A program made the position numbers and the translations under genes. A stretch of 64,000 bases of DNA, taken from the NCBI RefSeq assembly GCF_023100805.1, contig NZ_CP095855.1:124001-188000 (forward strand). Direction: 5' to 3'. The stretch is from Chitinophaga filiformis (lineage in GTDB: Bacteria; Bacteroidota; Bacteroidia; Chitinophagales; Chitinophagaceae). Below the pieces are notes generated by a model. It had not been told where the DNA came from. It ran no database searches and saw nothing but the letters and a program-made list of their open reading frames with translations. Below, piece after piece: positions 25,370-33,472 of the stretch. The first letter of the stretch is position 1. Each line of letters opens with the position of its first letter.

Positions 25370-25777
25370 ATGACGGGCAAAACAAACAAGATCATCTACC
25401 GGGCAAGCACCGTTTTCGTAGCCATGTTTTCCATCCTCGGCGCCTGGGGCTTACTGGCAGCACCTTTTTTTATCGACACCGTACATGCAATGGGCTATCC
25501 CAATTATTTCAGGATAAGCCTGGCAGTCTTTAAGATACTGGGCGGCGTGGCGCTATTGATCCCTATTCCTGCCAGGATGAAGGAATGGGCTTATGCAGGG
25601 ATCGGTATCAATGTAATATCGGCTATTATTTCATTTTCCGCCATTCATGCGCCGGCCGCAAGTTTTATATCGCCCCTTATAGCACTGGTGATCTTAATCA
25701 TTTCTTACGTTTATTTTTGCAGAACAGTTCACTTGTCCCCTTCCGTCAATTTCGATCGTCATGAAAGGGAACAATAA
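25370..25777 (+). CDS. DoxX-like membrane protein
   Basis: 135 residues with four hydrophobic segments and a DoxX-like pattern: FRISLAVFKILGGVALLIP in the second segment, ARMKEWAYAGIGIN before the third. The polar tail SVNFDRHEREQ is encoded by the second ECF promoter, so the 3' end doubles as regulatory DNA. DoxX-type proteins are small inner-membrane proteins with links to redox and stress. It is first of three genes with YCII and ECF sigma genes, a common context for ECF42 systems. Confidence 0.82.
   Translation: MTGKTNKIIYRASTVFVAMFSILGAWGLLAAPFFIDTVHAMGYPNYFRISLAVFKILGGVALLIPIPARMKEWAYAGIGINVISAIISFSAIHAPAASFISPLIALVILIISYVYFCRTVHLSPSVNFDRHEREQ
25733..25762 (+). promoter_or_regulatory. 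ECF-type promoter, copy 2 (inside the end of the doxX-like gene)
   Basis: TTGTCCCC (25733-25740) and CGATCGTCAT (25753-25762) have the same 12-base spacing as copy 1. The copies also share TTTCGATCGTCAT and a following GGGAACA. It lies 26 bases before the YCII start codon and overlaps the last codons of the DoxX-like gene. Confidence 0.65.
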
Positions 25778-25788
25778 AATCCATAGTA

Positions 25789-26133
25789 ATGAAAGAGTTT
25801 GTATTAATCTTCAGGACCAGCAACAACGCGGATTTCAAGCCATCCCCTGAGCAGATTCAGGAAAGAATGAACTGGCTGGCCGGCATTGCCTCCCAAAACA
25901 AACTGGTTGATAAAGGGAATTCCCTCTCACCCCTCAGTGCCAAAACCGTAAGACCCGGTAATGTAGTGACGGACGGTCCATACACGGAGATTAAGGAATT
26001 TGTAGCCGGTTATGTCATTGTCAGAGCAGATAACCTCGATGATGCGACTGAACTGGCCAAAGACAACCCGGTATTGAAATCTGGTGGCAATGTGGAGGTC
26101 AGGGAGATCATGAAACGCGATAGCAATAATTAA
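25789..26133 (+). CDS. YCII (DGPF) domain protein, ECF42 partner
   Basis: 114 residues with the YCII-related ferredoxin-like fold and the hallmark DGPYTEIKEFVAGY segment (DGPF domain). These proteins are encoded beside ECF42-group sigma factors. Their role is unproven; they may bind a small ligand and report it, or be a main product of the regulon. The gene ends 5 bases before the sigma factor gene. Confidence 0.9.
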   Translation: MKEFVLIFRTSNNADFKPSPEQIQERMNWLAGIASQNKLVDKGNSLSPLSAKTVRPGNVVTDGPYTEIKEFVAGYVIVRADNLDDATELAKDNPVLKSGGNVEVREIMKRDSNN

Positions 26134-26138
26134 GGCCG

Positions 26139-27410
26139 ATGACAGAAAAGGCAACATCGCAACAACTTTTACCCCATCTGTTCAGATTGGAGTACGCTAA
26201 AATGACGGCCGTCTTATGCCGTCATTTTGGCCTGCAACATATTGAGACAGCGGAAGACATTGTTAGTGAAACATTCCTGACAGCGTCGGAGGTATGGGCT
26301 GAGGGTGGATTACCTGCCAATCCTACTGCCTGGCTTTACACCGTCGCCAAAAATAAGACGAAAGACTTTCTCAGGCGGCAGAAGATCTTTGAAACGAAGG
26401 TTAAAGGGAAGCTCCCAACAGCTGAAGCAATACCCGAACCTGAGATTGAATTCACGCAAGAGCGCTTCAACGACAGTCAGCTGGCCATGATCTTTGCGGT
26501 TTGCAACCCGGCCAATGCACCTGAATCCCAGATCTGCCTGGCGCTGCAAATTCTATGCGGATTCAGTGTAGAGGAAATAGCGAACGCTTTTCTTACGAAA
26601 AATGAAACCATCAAGAAGCGTTTACTCAGGGCAAGGACAAATCTACGGAATGATGATTTCAAGATCACCACATTACAGGAAGATGCTGTTCAGTCCAGGC
26701 TCGATACCGTACTCAGAACTTTATACCTGTTGTTCAATGAAGGGTATTGCTCCGCGTCCAATAATCATGCTATAAGAAAAGAGCTCTGCTCTGAAGCCAT
26801 CCGGCTTACGCTTTTGTTGACAGAAAATCCCACTAGTAATACAACAAAAGTGAATGCCCTTCTTGCGTTAATGTGTTATCAAAGCTCCAGGCTGGAGGCA
26901 AGGGAAAATGAAGCAGGAGAAACGATATTGTTTGAACAGCAGGATAAAGACCTTTGGAGCCAGGAGCTGATCGACAAAGGAAATTACTACCTGGTGAATG
27001 CCTGTTCAGGCAATGAAGTATCTAAATATCACCTCGAAGCCGGCATTGCTTACTGGCATACAACACCCACTGACAATAAGAAATGGGAGCATATCCTGCA
27101 GCTTTATAATGAGCTTATCCTCATAGAGTATTCTTCTATGACAGCCCTGAACAGAACCTTTGCTTTTGCCAAAGTATACGGATATGACAAGGGTATTATA
27201 GCAGCAGAAAAGTTACAACTGGAGGATAACAGTTATTATCATTCCCTGCTGGGGTATCTATATGCAGGCAGAGATGTCGACAAGGCTGTTGCTCATTATA
27301 ATACTGCTATCAAGTTGACGAAGTCGGCCGCGGAAAGGAGGACTTTGTTGAAGGAGGTAGGGCGGTTGACTTCCGCCTGCGGATCCGCTCAACCATTCGA
27401 TATAAAATAA
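26139..27410 (+). CDS. ECF42-group RNA polymerase sigma factor with C-terminal TPR-like extension
   Basis: 423 residues. Region 2 (AEDIVSETFLTASEVW, NPTAWLYTVAKNKTKDFLRR) and region 4 (EEIANAFLTKNETIKKRLLRARTNLR) bind core polymerase and promoter. The long C-terminal part (about 195-415; DUF6596-like start LYLLFNEGY, then TPR-like helices such as YLYAGRDVDKAVAHYNTAI) is typical of ECF42. No anti-sigma factor is encoded nearby, as usual for this group, where the C-terminal extension is thought to control activity. It probably recognises the two matching promoters upstream. Its 3' end overlaps the convergent ATP-grasp gene by 22 bases. Confidence 0.92.
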   Translation: MTEKATSQQLLPHLFRLEYAKMTAVLCRHFGLQHIETAEDIVSETFLTASEVWAEGGLPANPTAWLYTVAKNKTKDFLRRQKIFETKVKGKLPTAEAIPEPEIEFTQERFNDSQLAMIFAVCNPANAPESQICLALQILCGFSVEEIANAFLTKNETIKKRLLRARTNLRNDDFKITTLQEDAVQSRLDTVLRTLYLLFNEGYCSASNNHAIRKELCSEAIRLTLLLTENPTSNTTKVNALLALMCYQSSRLEARENEAGETILFEQQDKDLWSQELIDKGNYYLVNACSGNEVSKYHLEAGIAYWHTTPTDNKKWEHILQLYNELILIEYSSMTALNRTFAFAKVYGYDKGIIAAEKLQLEDNSYYHSLLGYLYAGRDVDKAVAHYNTAIKLTKSAAERRTLLKEVGRLTSACGSAQPFDIK

Positions 27411-28198
27411 TCAGAAACATTACTGATAATACTGCTAATATCACCCTTGTAGAAACCCGCACCATTCATACAACCACATTCTACAATAAAGTATTCATCC
27501 CCACACAAACAAATATCCATCACAAATACATCGTGAGGGGTGTATTCAAGGCATCTGGATTCTGCAAAATCTACTACGGCCGCCGGACATCCTTCTTCCT
27601 TCCTGAGTTTAAAATACTCCCTGTACTTAGAGGCAGCGACCACTTTTTTATTAACGATCCAAAGCCGCCATTCGTATCGAATATTATACGGTTCAGATAT
27701 TACAATCCTGCTCTCCGCGGATAAAGTGCTATTCTCAATCTGCATAAGCATATTGAACCACCCCTCTATTTCATCAAACCGCTTTGTTTCACCAGCAAAC
27801 GACTTACTATCGTCATCCGGACGAATAAATAACAGTTTATCTCCAGGATACGTCCTGTTTTCCATGAGTTCTCTAAAAGTAGAGATACCGGCTTCATAGT
27901 TGAGCATATGCCGTCCCCATTGACTGTTATAATTCTCTATTGAGAATGCCTCTTTATTAAAGAAGATCCCTTCACGCAGCGATACATCTTCATAGGCTAA
28001 AGCATTAAATGTAGTAGAGCCATAGATGATGGACCTGCGGCTCCTGTCAAACAGGGGCAGCTCTGCAGTAAAGGGAATGATATCCAGGGAAATAAAAGGA
28101 GCTCCGATCTTTTCACAGGCATTCTTCATTCCTTCAAAATCGGCTTGGCTGGTTAGATTCCGCTGTACAACCCATTGAATATGTTTATACTTTTCCAT
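27389..28198 (-). CDS. ATP-grasp domain protein (DUF4343-like)
   Basis: The start is placed at MEKYKHIQWVVQRN (28198); a longer frame adds a basic tail with no support. About 269 residues. The C-terminal half resembles DUF4343-type ATP-grasp proteins: LFIRPDDDSKSFAGE, EWRLWIVNKKVVAASKYRE, and VMDICLCGDEYFIVECGCMNGAGFY, the last matching the metal/ATP-binding strand. Such enzymes ligate or modify peptides or small molecules. No peptide precursor lies next to it. Confidence 0.78.
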   Translation of the reverse strand: MEKYKHIQWVVQRNLTSQADFEGMKNACEKIGAPFISLDIIPFTAELPLFDRSRRSIIYGSTTFNALAYEDVSLREGIFFNKEAFSIENYNSQWGRHMLNYEAGISTFRELMENRTYPGDKLLFIRPDDDSKSFAGETKRFDEIEGWFNMLMQIENSTLSAESRIVISEPYNIRYEWRLWIVNKKVVAASKYREYFKLRKEEGCPAAVVDFAESRCLEYTPHDVFVMDICLCGDEYFIVECGCMNGAGFYKGDISSIISNVSDYFISNG

Positions 28199-28295
28199 AG
28201 GGGGATTTGAGGACGAAAATAAAGTTCTTTTTTTACGAGTACTCAATTTTATCTGAGAGTAAATATGTATTAATTTACACTAACAATTACTCCGT

Positions 28296-29093
28296 ATGCA
28301 GATCCAGCCACATCCTGCTTTAGCACATCTTGTCCGGCACTACCTGGTACTGGAGGAGCGGGAAGCTGTTAACTGGCAGCATCGATTGTTTACTGATGCC
28401 AATACGGGGTTAGTGTTCAATCTTGGAGAGGCAGCTTTTCATATTTCGGATGCCTCGCCATCGCAGCATGCCGCCTGGTTATACGGGCAGATCAATAATT
28501 ATCATGATCTTTCTCTTTCCGGTCACATCAAATGGATCATTGTAGTGTTCCGGCCTTATGGCGCTCATCAGCTCTGGGGTGTACCTGCATCGGAATGGAA
28601 TAATTGCTTTTTTCCTGCCAGCGAGGTGCTGGGCGCTTCCATTCATGTTATTACTTCCAAATTGCTGGCTACAACGTTATTAAGTCAGCAGCTCCAATTG
28701 ATCGATACATTCCTTCTACACCAGCTGGATAAGCGCCGGCGTCCCGAGCCGGTTGTTATTCAAGCTGTGGAGGAAATTACAAAGCACGAAGGTACGCTGC
28801 AGGTAGAATGTTTGCTCAGGAAGCTGTCAGTAACTGAGCGCACATTAGAAAGAAAATTCAAACTACATACCGGTATCACTCCCAAACAATTTTCCGGTAT
28901 TACCCGTTTAAATGCCAGTGCGAAAAGAATAAAAAGGATGCAGGCGGAAGATACGCTTACTGACATCGCCTATGAAAGCGGCTATTTTGACCAGGCTCAT
29001 TTTATTAGGGATTTCCGGAAATATACCGGTTTTACACCTCAGCAATATCAGCAGGAGGTGCATCCGCTGGCGTTAAACTTCCTGCAATTGTAA
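28296..29093 (+). CDS. AraC-type transcriptional regulator
   Basis: 265 residues with a DUF6597-type N-terminal sensor (IQPHPALAHLVRHYLVLEE, HIKWIIVVFRPYGAHQLWG) and a C-terminal AraC domain (LSVTERTLERKFKLHTGITPKQF; IAYESGYFDQAHFIRDFRKYTGFTPQQY). It lies 63 bases before the nitrilase gene on the same strand and may regulate it. Confidence 0.9.
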   Translation: MQIQPHPALAHLVRHYLVLEEREAVNWQHRLFTDANTGLVFNLGEAAFHISDASPSQHAAWLYGQINNYHDLSLSGHIKWIIVVFRPYGAHQLWGVPASEWNNCFFPASEVLGASIHVITSKLLATTLLSQQLQLIDTFLLHQLDKRRRPEPVVIQAVEEITKHEGTLQVECLLRKLSVTERTLERKFKLHTGITPKQFSGITRLNASAKRIKRMQAEDTLTDIAYESGYFDQAHFIRDFRKYTGFTPQQYQQEVHPLALNFLQL

Positions 29094-29156
29094 TCTGTCG
29101 GATTTATACAATTCAATAAAACCCGGCTGGCATATTTTGCAGCACAATCATTCCAT

Positions 29157-30113
29157 ATGCTGCCAATAAAAATAGCTACTGCACAGTTCGAAAACCGAAG
29201 CAACGATAAAGCATATAACCTGGGGGTTATCCGATCCATTGCTGCACAGGCCAAATCGCAGGGAGCGCAGGTGATCGCGTTTCACGAATGTTCTATCACG
29301 GGTTATACTTTTGCCCGGCATCTGGACCGCCGGCAATTGACAGATGTTGCAGAATCCATTCCTGATGGTGAAAGCATACAGGCCTTAATTGCTATTGCAA
29401 AAGAGCTGGATATTGTGATCCTGGCGGGGCTGTTTGAAAAAACAGATGATGGTTCATTATATAAAGCCTATGTATGTGTGGATAAAACAGGTTTGCTGGC
29501 CAAATACCGCAAGCTGCATCCTTTCATTAACCCACATCTCACCCCGGGCAATGAATATGTTGTGTTTGACCTGTTGGGATGGAAATGCGGCATACTGATC
29601 TGCTACGACAATAACATCATTGAAAATGTCAGGGCTACCGCTTTGCTGGGCGCTGACATCATCTTTATGCCACATGTAACGATGTGTACCCCTTCCACCC
29701 GGCCTGGAGCCGGGTTTGTGGATCCGGCGTTATGGACATCCCGGGAAACTGACCCGACCTCGCTGCGCGCGGAATTTGACGGATTAAAAGGCCGCAGCTG
29801 GCTAATGAAATGGCTACCGGCAAGAGCATATGATAATGGCATCTATGCCATCTTCTCCAATCCAATTGGTATGGACGACGACCAGTTGAAGAATGGCTGT
29901 TCGATGATCATTGATCCGTTTGGAGATGTCGTTGCTGAATGCAGACGCCTGGGCGATGACTTTGTGATTGCAACACTTACGCCGGAAAAACTAACACAAT
30001 CAGGTGGATACCGCTACCGGAATGCAAGGCGGCCGGAGTTGTATGGAGCAGTCATTTCGGCTCCTCATAAGGCGGTACAGAAAGTAGTATGGATGCAGGA
30101 TACCGAAAAATAA
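29157..30113 (+). CDS. Nitrilase/carbon-nitrogen hydrolase family protein
   Basis: 318 residues. The catalytic triad is visible: Glu44 (FHECSITGY), Lys119 (KYRKLHPF) and Cys149 (ICYDNN). The last Cys is followed by an Asp-Asn-Asn rather than the common DxxFPE, so it belongs to a less studied branch. It should hydrolyse an amide or nitrile C-N bond in the cytoplasm. The substrate is unknown. Confidence 0.9.
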   Translation: MLPIKIATAQFENRSNDKAYNLGVIRSIAAQAKSQGAQVIAFHECSITGYTFARHLDRRQLTDVAESIPDGESIQALIAIAKELDIVILAGLFEKTDDGSLYKAYVCVDKTGLLAKYRKLHPFINPHLTPGNEYVVFDLLGWKCGILICYDNNIIENVRATALLGADIIFMPHVTMCTPSTRPGAGFVDPALWTSRETDPTSLRAEFDGLKGRSWLMKWLPARAYDNGIYAIFSNPIGMDDDQLKNGCSMIIDPFGDVVAECRRLGDDFVIATLTPEKLTQSGGYRYRNARRPELYGAVISAPHKAVQKVVWMQDTEK

Positions 30114-30120
30114 ATACATT

Positions 30121-30147
30121 AAAAAGGCCGCCCGGAAACGGGCGACC
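30121..30147 (-). terminator. Terminator of the 235-aa lipoprotein gene
   Basis: The minus strand has a GC-rich stem (GCCCG/CGGGC, extended by GGCC/GGTC) with a 4-base loop, then TTTTTAATG. It follows the stop of the downstream lipoprotein gene by about 20 bases. Confidence 0.7.
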
Positions 30148-30167
30148 TGGTTCATTATCACTGTTTT

Positions 30168-30875
30168 CTATTGCTTTGTCAGGGGGCGGCGCAGTATCTG
30201 CACCACAAGTGTGTCTTTACTGTTATCCTGGCTCAATTTAGATACTACATTAGGATCGAAAAGCATAGCAGGTCCGGCAAGGTAGCCGAGGGCTGTCAAC
30301 TCCATTGGCACGCCAAATGGCGATGACTCCCACCGGGTTGAAGTAACAGTTGCCACTACATATGCAAAATAGTATTGACCATTTACAATCCTTACCGGAT
30401 ATTGCTTCCTGTACTTACAGGGTGCAGTATAATAGGTGGGACACTGTGATGCAGGGCCGCCCAGTTGCACCAGATTAATTAAAGAATCAGCTACAGTTCT
30501 GTTAGGCTTGGGGCTGTCTTCCGAATAATCTACCGCGGCCAGCATCATTAATGTATCATTTTTACCAAGGATCTCTGTCTTTATATTTCCCAGCAATACA
30601 CTCTTCTCACCCTGGAATTCGAGGGTATACGAGGAAAGATGCGTACCAGCGCCAGTGGATGCATCTAATATGTAAGAGGAGGCACGCCCCCTGCGCGTGA
30701 GGTAATCCTTAATCACCGCTTTGTCATATATGGTAGTAGTACCGGTGTACATGACAGTTTCATCTACCGATACAACGTCGCCAGGACTATACGCATTCCG
30801 GGAAGTTCCATTATCATCTTTACTACAGGCAAATACGCAGGTACATATCACTACTAAAATCAGCATCTTTTTCAT
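30168..30875 (-). CDS. Lipoprotein of unknown function, 235 aa
   Basis: A lipoprotein signal ends in the lipobox VFAC (Cys17) followed by SKDD, which in Bacteroidota can direct outer-membrane placement. The mature part is beta-rich without recognised motif; two cysteines (CPTYYTAPC) could pair. No functional neighbour is evident. Confidence 0.65.
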   Translation of the reverse strand: MKKMLILVVICTCVFACSKDDNGTSRNAYSPGDVVSVDETVMYTGTTTIYDKAVIKDYLTRRGRASSYILDASTGAGTHLSSYTLEFQGEKSVLLGNIKTEILGKNDTLMMLAAVDYSEDSPKPNRTVADSLINLVQLGGPASQCPTYYTAPCKYRKQYPVRIVNGQYYFAYVVATVTSTRWESSPFGVPMELTALGYLAGPAMLFDPNVVSKLSQDNSKDTLVVQILRRPLTKQ

Positions 30876-31091
30876 GGTTCGATCAATCTTTAATTTTGAG
30901 TTTGTTTTACAGTAAGACAGGGAATACTGAAAAACTCCTACGCCCCGTAAAGATTTTTTTAAAAAAGTTTGATCAGGACATATATATTAGATATTAGGCC
31001 ATTGTTTTACAGGCTATTAGAACATCCATCCTGACCGGCTCAACCAACTACAGTACATTGTTAACTACTGCATATAAAACAGGCCGCCGTT

Positions 31092-31121
31092 CAAAAAAAG
31101 AAACAGCCCGAAAACGGGCCG
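31092..31121 (-). terminator. Terminator of the 53-aa membrane protein gene
   Basis: The minus strand has the stem GGCCCG/CGGGCT with a TTTT loop, followed by GTTTCTTTTTTT. It lies about 30 bases after the stop codon of the small membrane protein. Confidence 0.7.
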
Positions 31122-31151
31122 TAACTTCTCCTTTCATTTTTTACCCTCCTA

Positions 31152-31313
31152 TTATTTATTCTTTTTTTGCTCCAGTAAATTTTTAGGTGATTGTTTAGAT
31201 GATTCGACAGCTGTCTTAGTGGCTCTGCCACGACTCATTATAAATCCCAGGTAAATGATCAATGCGATAATCACAGCTATTGGCCATATCCTCTGTTTCA
31301 GCATTTCCTTCAT
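31152..31313 (-). CDS. Small single-pass membrane protein, 53 aa
   Basis: The ORF starts MKEMLKQRIWPIAVIIAL, has one hydrophobic segment (about residues 10-26), then a basic, polar tail rich in Lys, Ser and Gln (SRGRATKTAVESSK...LEQKKNK). A terminator follows its stop. The positive-inside pattern suggests a C-terminal tail in the cytoplasm. No family is recognised. Confidence 0.5.
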   Translation of the reverse strand: MKEMLKQRIWPIAVIIALIIYLGFIMSRGRATKTAVESSKQSPKNLLEQKKNK

Positions 31314-31921
31314 TGTTACAGGATGATATTGGTCATGATAATATTTAAAGCGGAATCAGGGCAGTAACACCCTGCTGCAGACATTATTGCTGCTGCGCAT
31401 GGTTAGATAATAATCAGGATGTATTAAAGCATCAGGCTACTTGCCGTGTGGTAATAAATAAGGTTTCGTTAGAAAATGGTATTTAAGATTGAATATTCGG
31501 TGTACGATCACTATGGTTTTCTGAGTTTTTGCTTTTGAGGTCAGTCTGATAATAAATATACTGATAATTTGCATACAGAGAACAAAAAAATTACTCACAA
31601 TTCTTTTATAATGAATCAGTTATTATTAAGTCATTTTATCAGATGCAGGAGAAATTTAATTTATGCCTCCACCTTTATTATTCCCGCATGAATGTCTAAA
31701 ATCCACGATGCTCTATGCTTTCGTTCATAGATGCGAGTGGCGATATCATTATACCATTTTTATAGATGGAGAAAAAAACTTTATTTTGAATATCTTTAAA
31801 ATCGATTTCATTTTAATTTAACAGGATAGAAAAAAAGCAGATCAATCGGAATATAATATTAATACATCCATTTCATCAATTTCGGCGACTAATCAATCAT
31901 CTCTAATTTAAATTGAACAAT
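31314..31921. other. AT-rich intergenic region, about 600 bases
   Basis: No convincing coding frame on either strand. The right half is very AT-rich and should contain the yceI promoter; I cannot place it confidently. I see no repeat or hairpin of note. Confidence 0.5.
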
Positions 31922-32593
31922 ATGAAGCAAACAGCACCTGCTTTTATCCTGCTGCTTACACTGGCCGCATGTGGCGGCGCCTCAACAGATCAGGCGAAAA
32001 CAGAAGAAAAGAAAGAAGCTGCAGCAACCACCGGCGTTGCTTACAGCATTGACACAACAGCTACTTCCGTTAAGTGGCGTGCTACACACAAAGGTGGATT
32101 TGCACCACGCTTTGGCAGCATCAAAGTTGTAGATGGGAGCCTCAATGTTGAAAACGGTAGTGTTACCGGCGGCAGCTTTGATGTGAACATGAACACACTG
32201 ACCACTGATCCGGCTTCTGTGACCGAGCCTGACAAAAAAGCGGCTGATCTTGACGGTCACCTGAAGAGCCCTGACTTCTTCGATGCGGCGAAACACCCAA
32301 CCGCTAAATTCGTTATCACCAGTGTTACTCCTTACGACAGCACCAAGGAGAAAAGCCTTCTTCCCGGCGCCACTAATCTTATCAGCGGCAACCTGACCCT
32401 GAAAGACAGCACCCTGAATATTACCTTCCCTGCGCAGATCTCCGTTGGTGAAAACGACGTTACTGCCAATGCAAAATTTGTGATAGACAGAACTGCATGG
32501 GGTATTAACTATAAGACCGAAGGTAGCCCTGAAAACTGGGTGATCAGCAAAGATGTTGAAATTGGTCTCAGCCTGAAGGCCGCGAAAAAATAG
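31922..32593 (+). CDS. yceI: YceI family lipoprotein
   Basis: The start is ATG at 31922; an in-frame TTG three codons earlier is less likely. The lipobox is LAAC (Cys16). The YceI lipocalin-like barrel is evident: YSIDTTATSVKWRATH, GSFDVNMNTL, HLKSPDFFDAAKHPTAKF, GNLTLKD, FVIDRTAWGINYKTEG. YceI proteins bind long isoprenoid or amide lipids in the periplasm; here the protein is membrane anchored. Confidence 0.92.
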   Translation: MKQTAPAFILLLTLAACGGASTDQAKTEEKKEAAATTGVAYSIDTTATSVKWRATHKGGFAPRFGSIKVVDGSLNVENGSVTGGSFDVNMNTLTTDPASVTEPDKKAADLDGHLKSPDFFDAAKHPTAKFVITSVTPYDSTKEKSLLPGATNLISGNLTLKDSTLNITFPAQISVGENDVTANAKFVIDRTAWGINYKTEGSPENWVISKDVEIGLSLKAAKK

Positions 32594-32617
32594 TTTTCTA
32601 AAGGACTTCATATAAAA

Positions 32618-32649
32618 AAGCAGCCCGGCCATCATATGCCGGGCTGCTT
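32618..32649 (+). terminator. Terminator of yceI
   Basis: A 12-bp perfect stem, AAGCAGCCCGGC/GCCGGGCTGCTT, with an 8-base loop, begins 24 bases after the yceI stop codon. Confidence 0.75.
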
Positions 32650-32861
32650 CTGTTTGATTGTGTCTGGTACCTTCACCTGGTCCACTGTCACCTATCAACG
32701 CGAGTGTTTTATAAAACAAGACCATCTTTGCATATACACATTGCATTGTTACGCCGATTGAATCGCCTTGTTTCAACTTCAAATCATCATCATTTACCTC
32801 TAATCATAGAGTATTCACAACACCATTTTTAGCTGACGTGATTGTCATTTGCTTATATCAA

Positions 32862-33302
32862 TCACTGGCTCCCGTTCTTCTTAAACACAAGGATATAATG
32901 CCTTAAAAAATATTTCCATGGCATTGCAAGGATCGGCAGTATTACCAGTGCGAAAACAAATGTCATTCCCTCTGCCGGAGAACCAGCCAACTGATTTGAT
33001 ATCCATAATGGGTAGGCCACCAGTATTAACCAAATGGTCTTATAAAGTATTTCGAGCATGACAATGGGAAGCATTTTAAGCGGGCGCAGGATGCCGAAAA
33101 ATGCCAATACTGAATACGATGCCCAGACAGTGAAGTTCATTGCCTCAGCAGGGTCCCATACGCCCTTATGTGTAAATATGAAAGTCCACGCATCCTTTCC
33201 TAGGAAAAGGAACATTAATACATACAACAGTCTTAAAAGATAAATCTTGTATGTAGGTACGCCATCCCACTGTTTGTAATCAGGCTTAAAAATATTTGTC
33301 AT
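32862..33302 (-). CDS. Four-helix membrane protein, 146 aa
   Basis: The start is placed at MTNIFKPDYKQWDG (33302); the upstream extension is not membrane-like. Four hydrophobic segments are visible (IYLLRLLYVLMFLFLG; VWASYSVLAFFGIL; MLEILYKTIWLILVAY; MTFVFALVILPILAM). No recognised family or catalytic motif. It ends in KKNGSQ on the cytoplasmic side. Confidence 0.65.
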   Translation of the reverse strand: MTNIFKPDYKQWDGVPTYKIYLLRLLYVLMFLFLGKDAWTFIFTHKGVWDPAEAMNFTVWASYSVLAFFGILRPLKMLPIVMLEILYKTIWLILVAYPLWISNQLAGSPAEGMTFVFALVILPILAMPWKYFLRHYILVFKKNGSQ

Positions 33303-33472
33303 TCTATAGGTATGTAGGGTGATACATAACGAAGATAATCTTCTGGCGGGATTATAAATAATACTTTCGTTTGAATTCTGAAGGGCACTGCAGGACTCCA
33401 ACGGCTAAAACGCCAAGAGATATTAATAACTGTCTGCGTAGGGGTGTATTCATACCCCTATCAAAATGGTAA

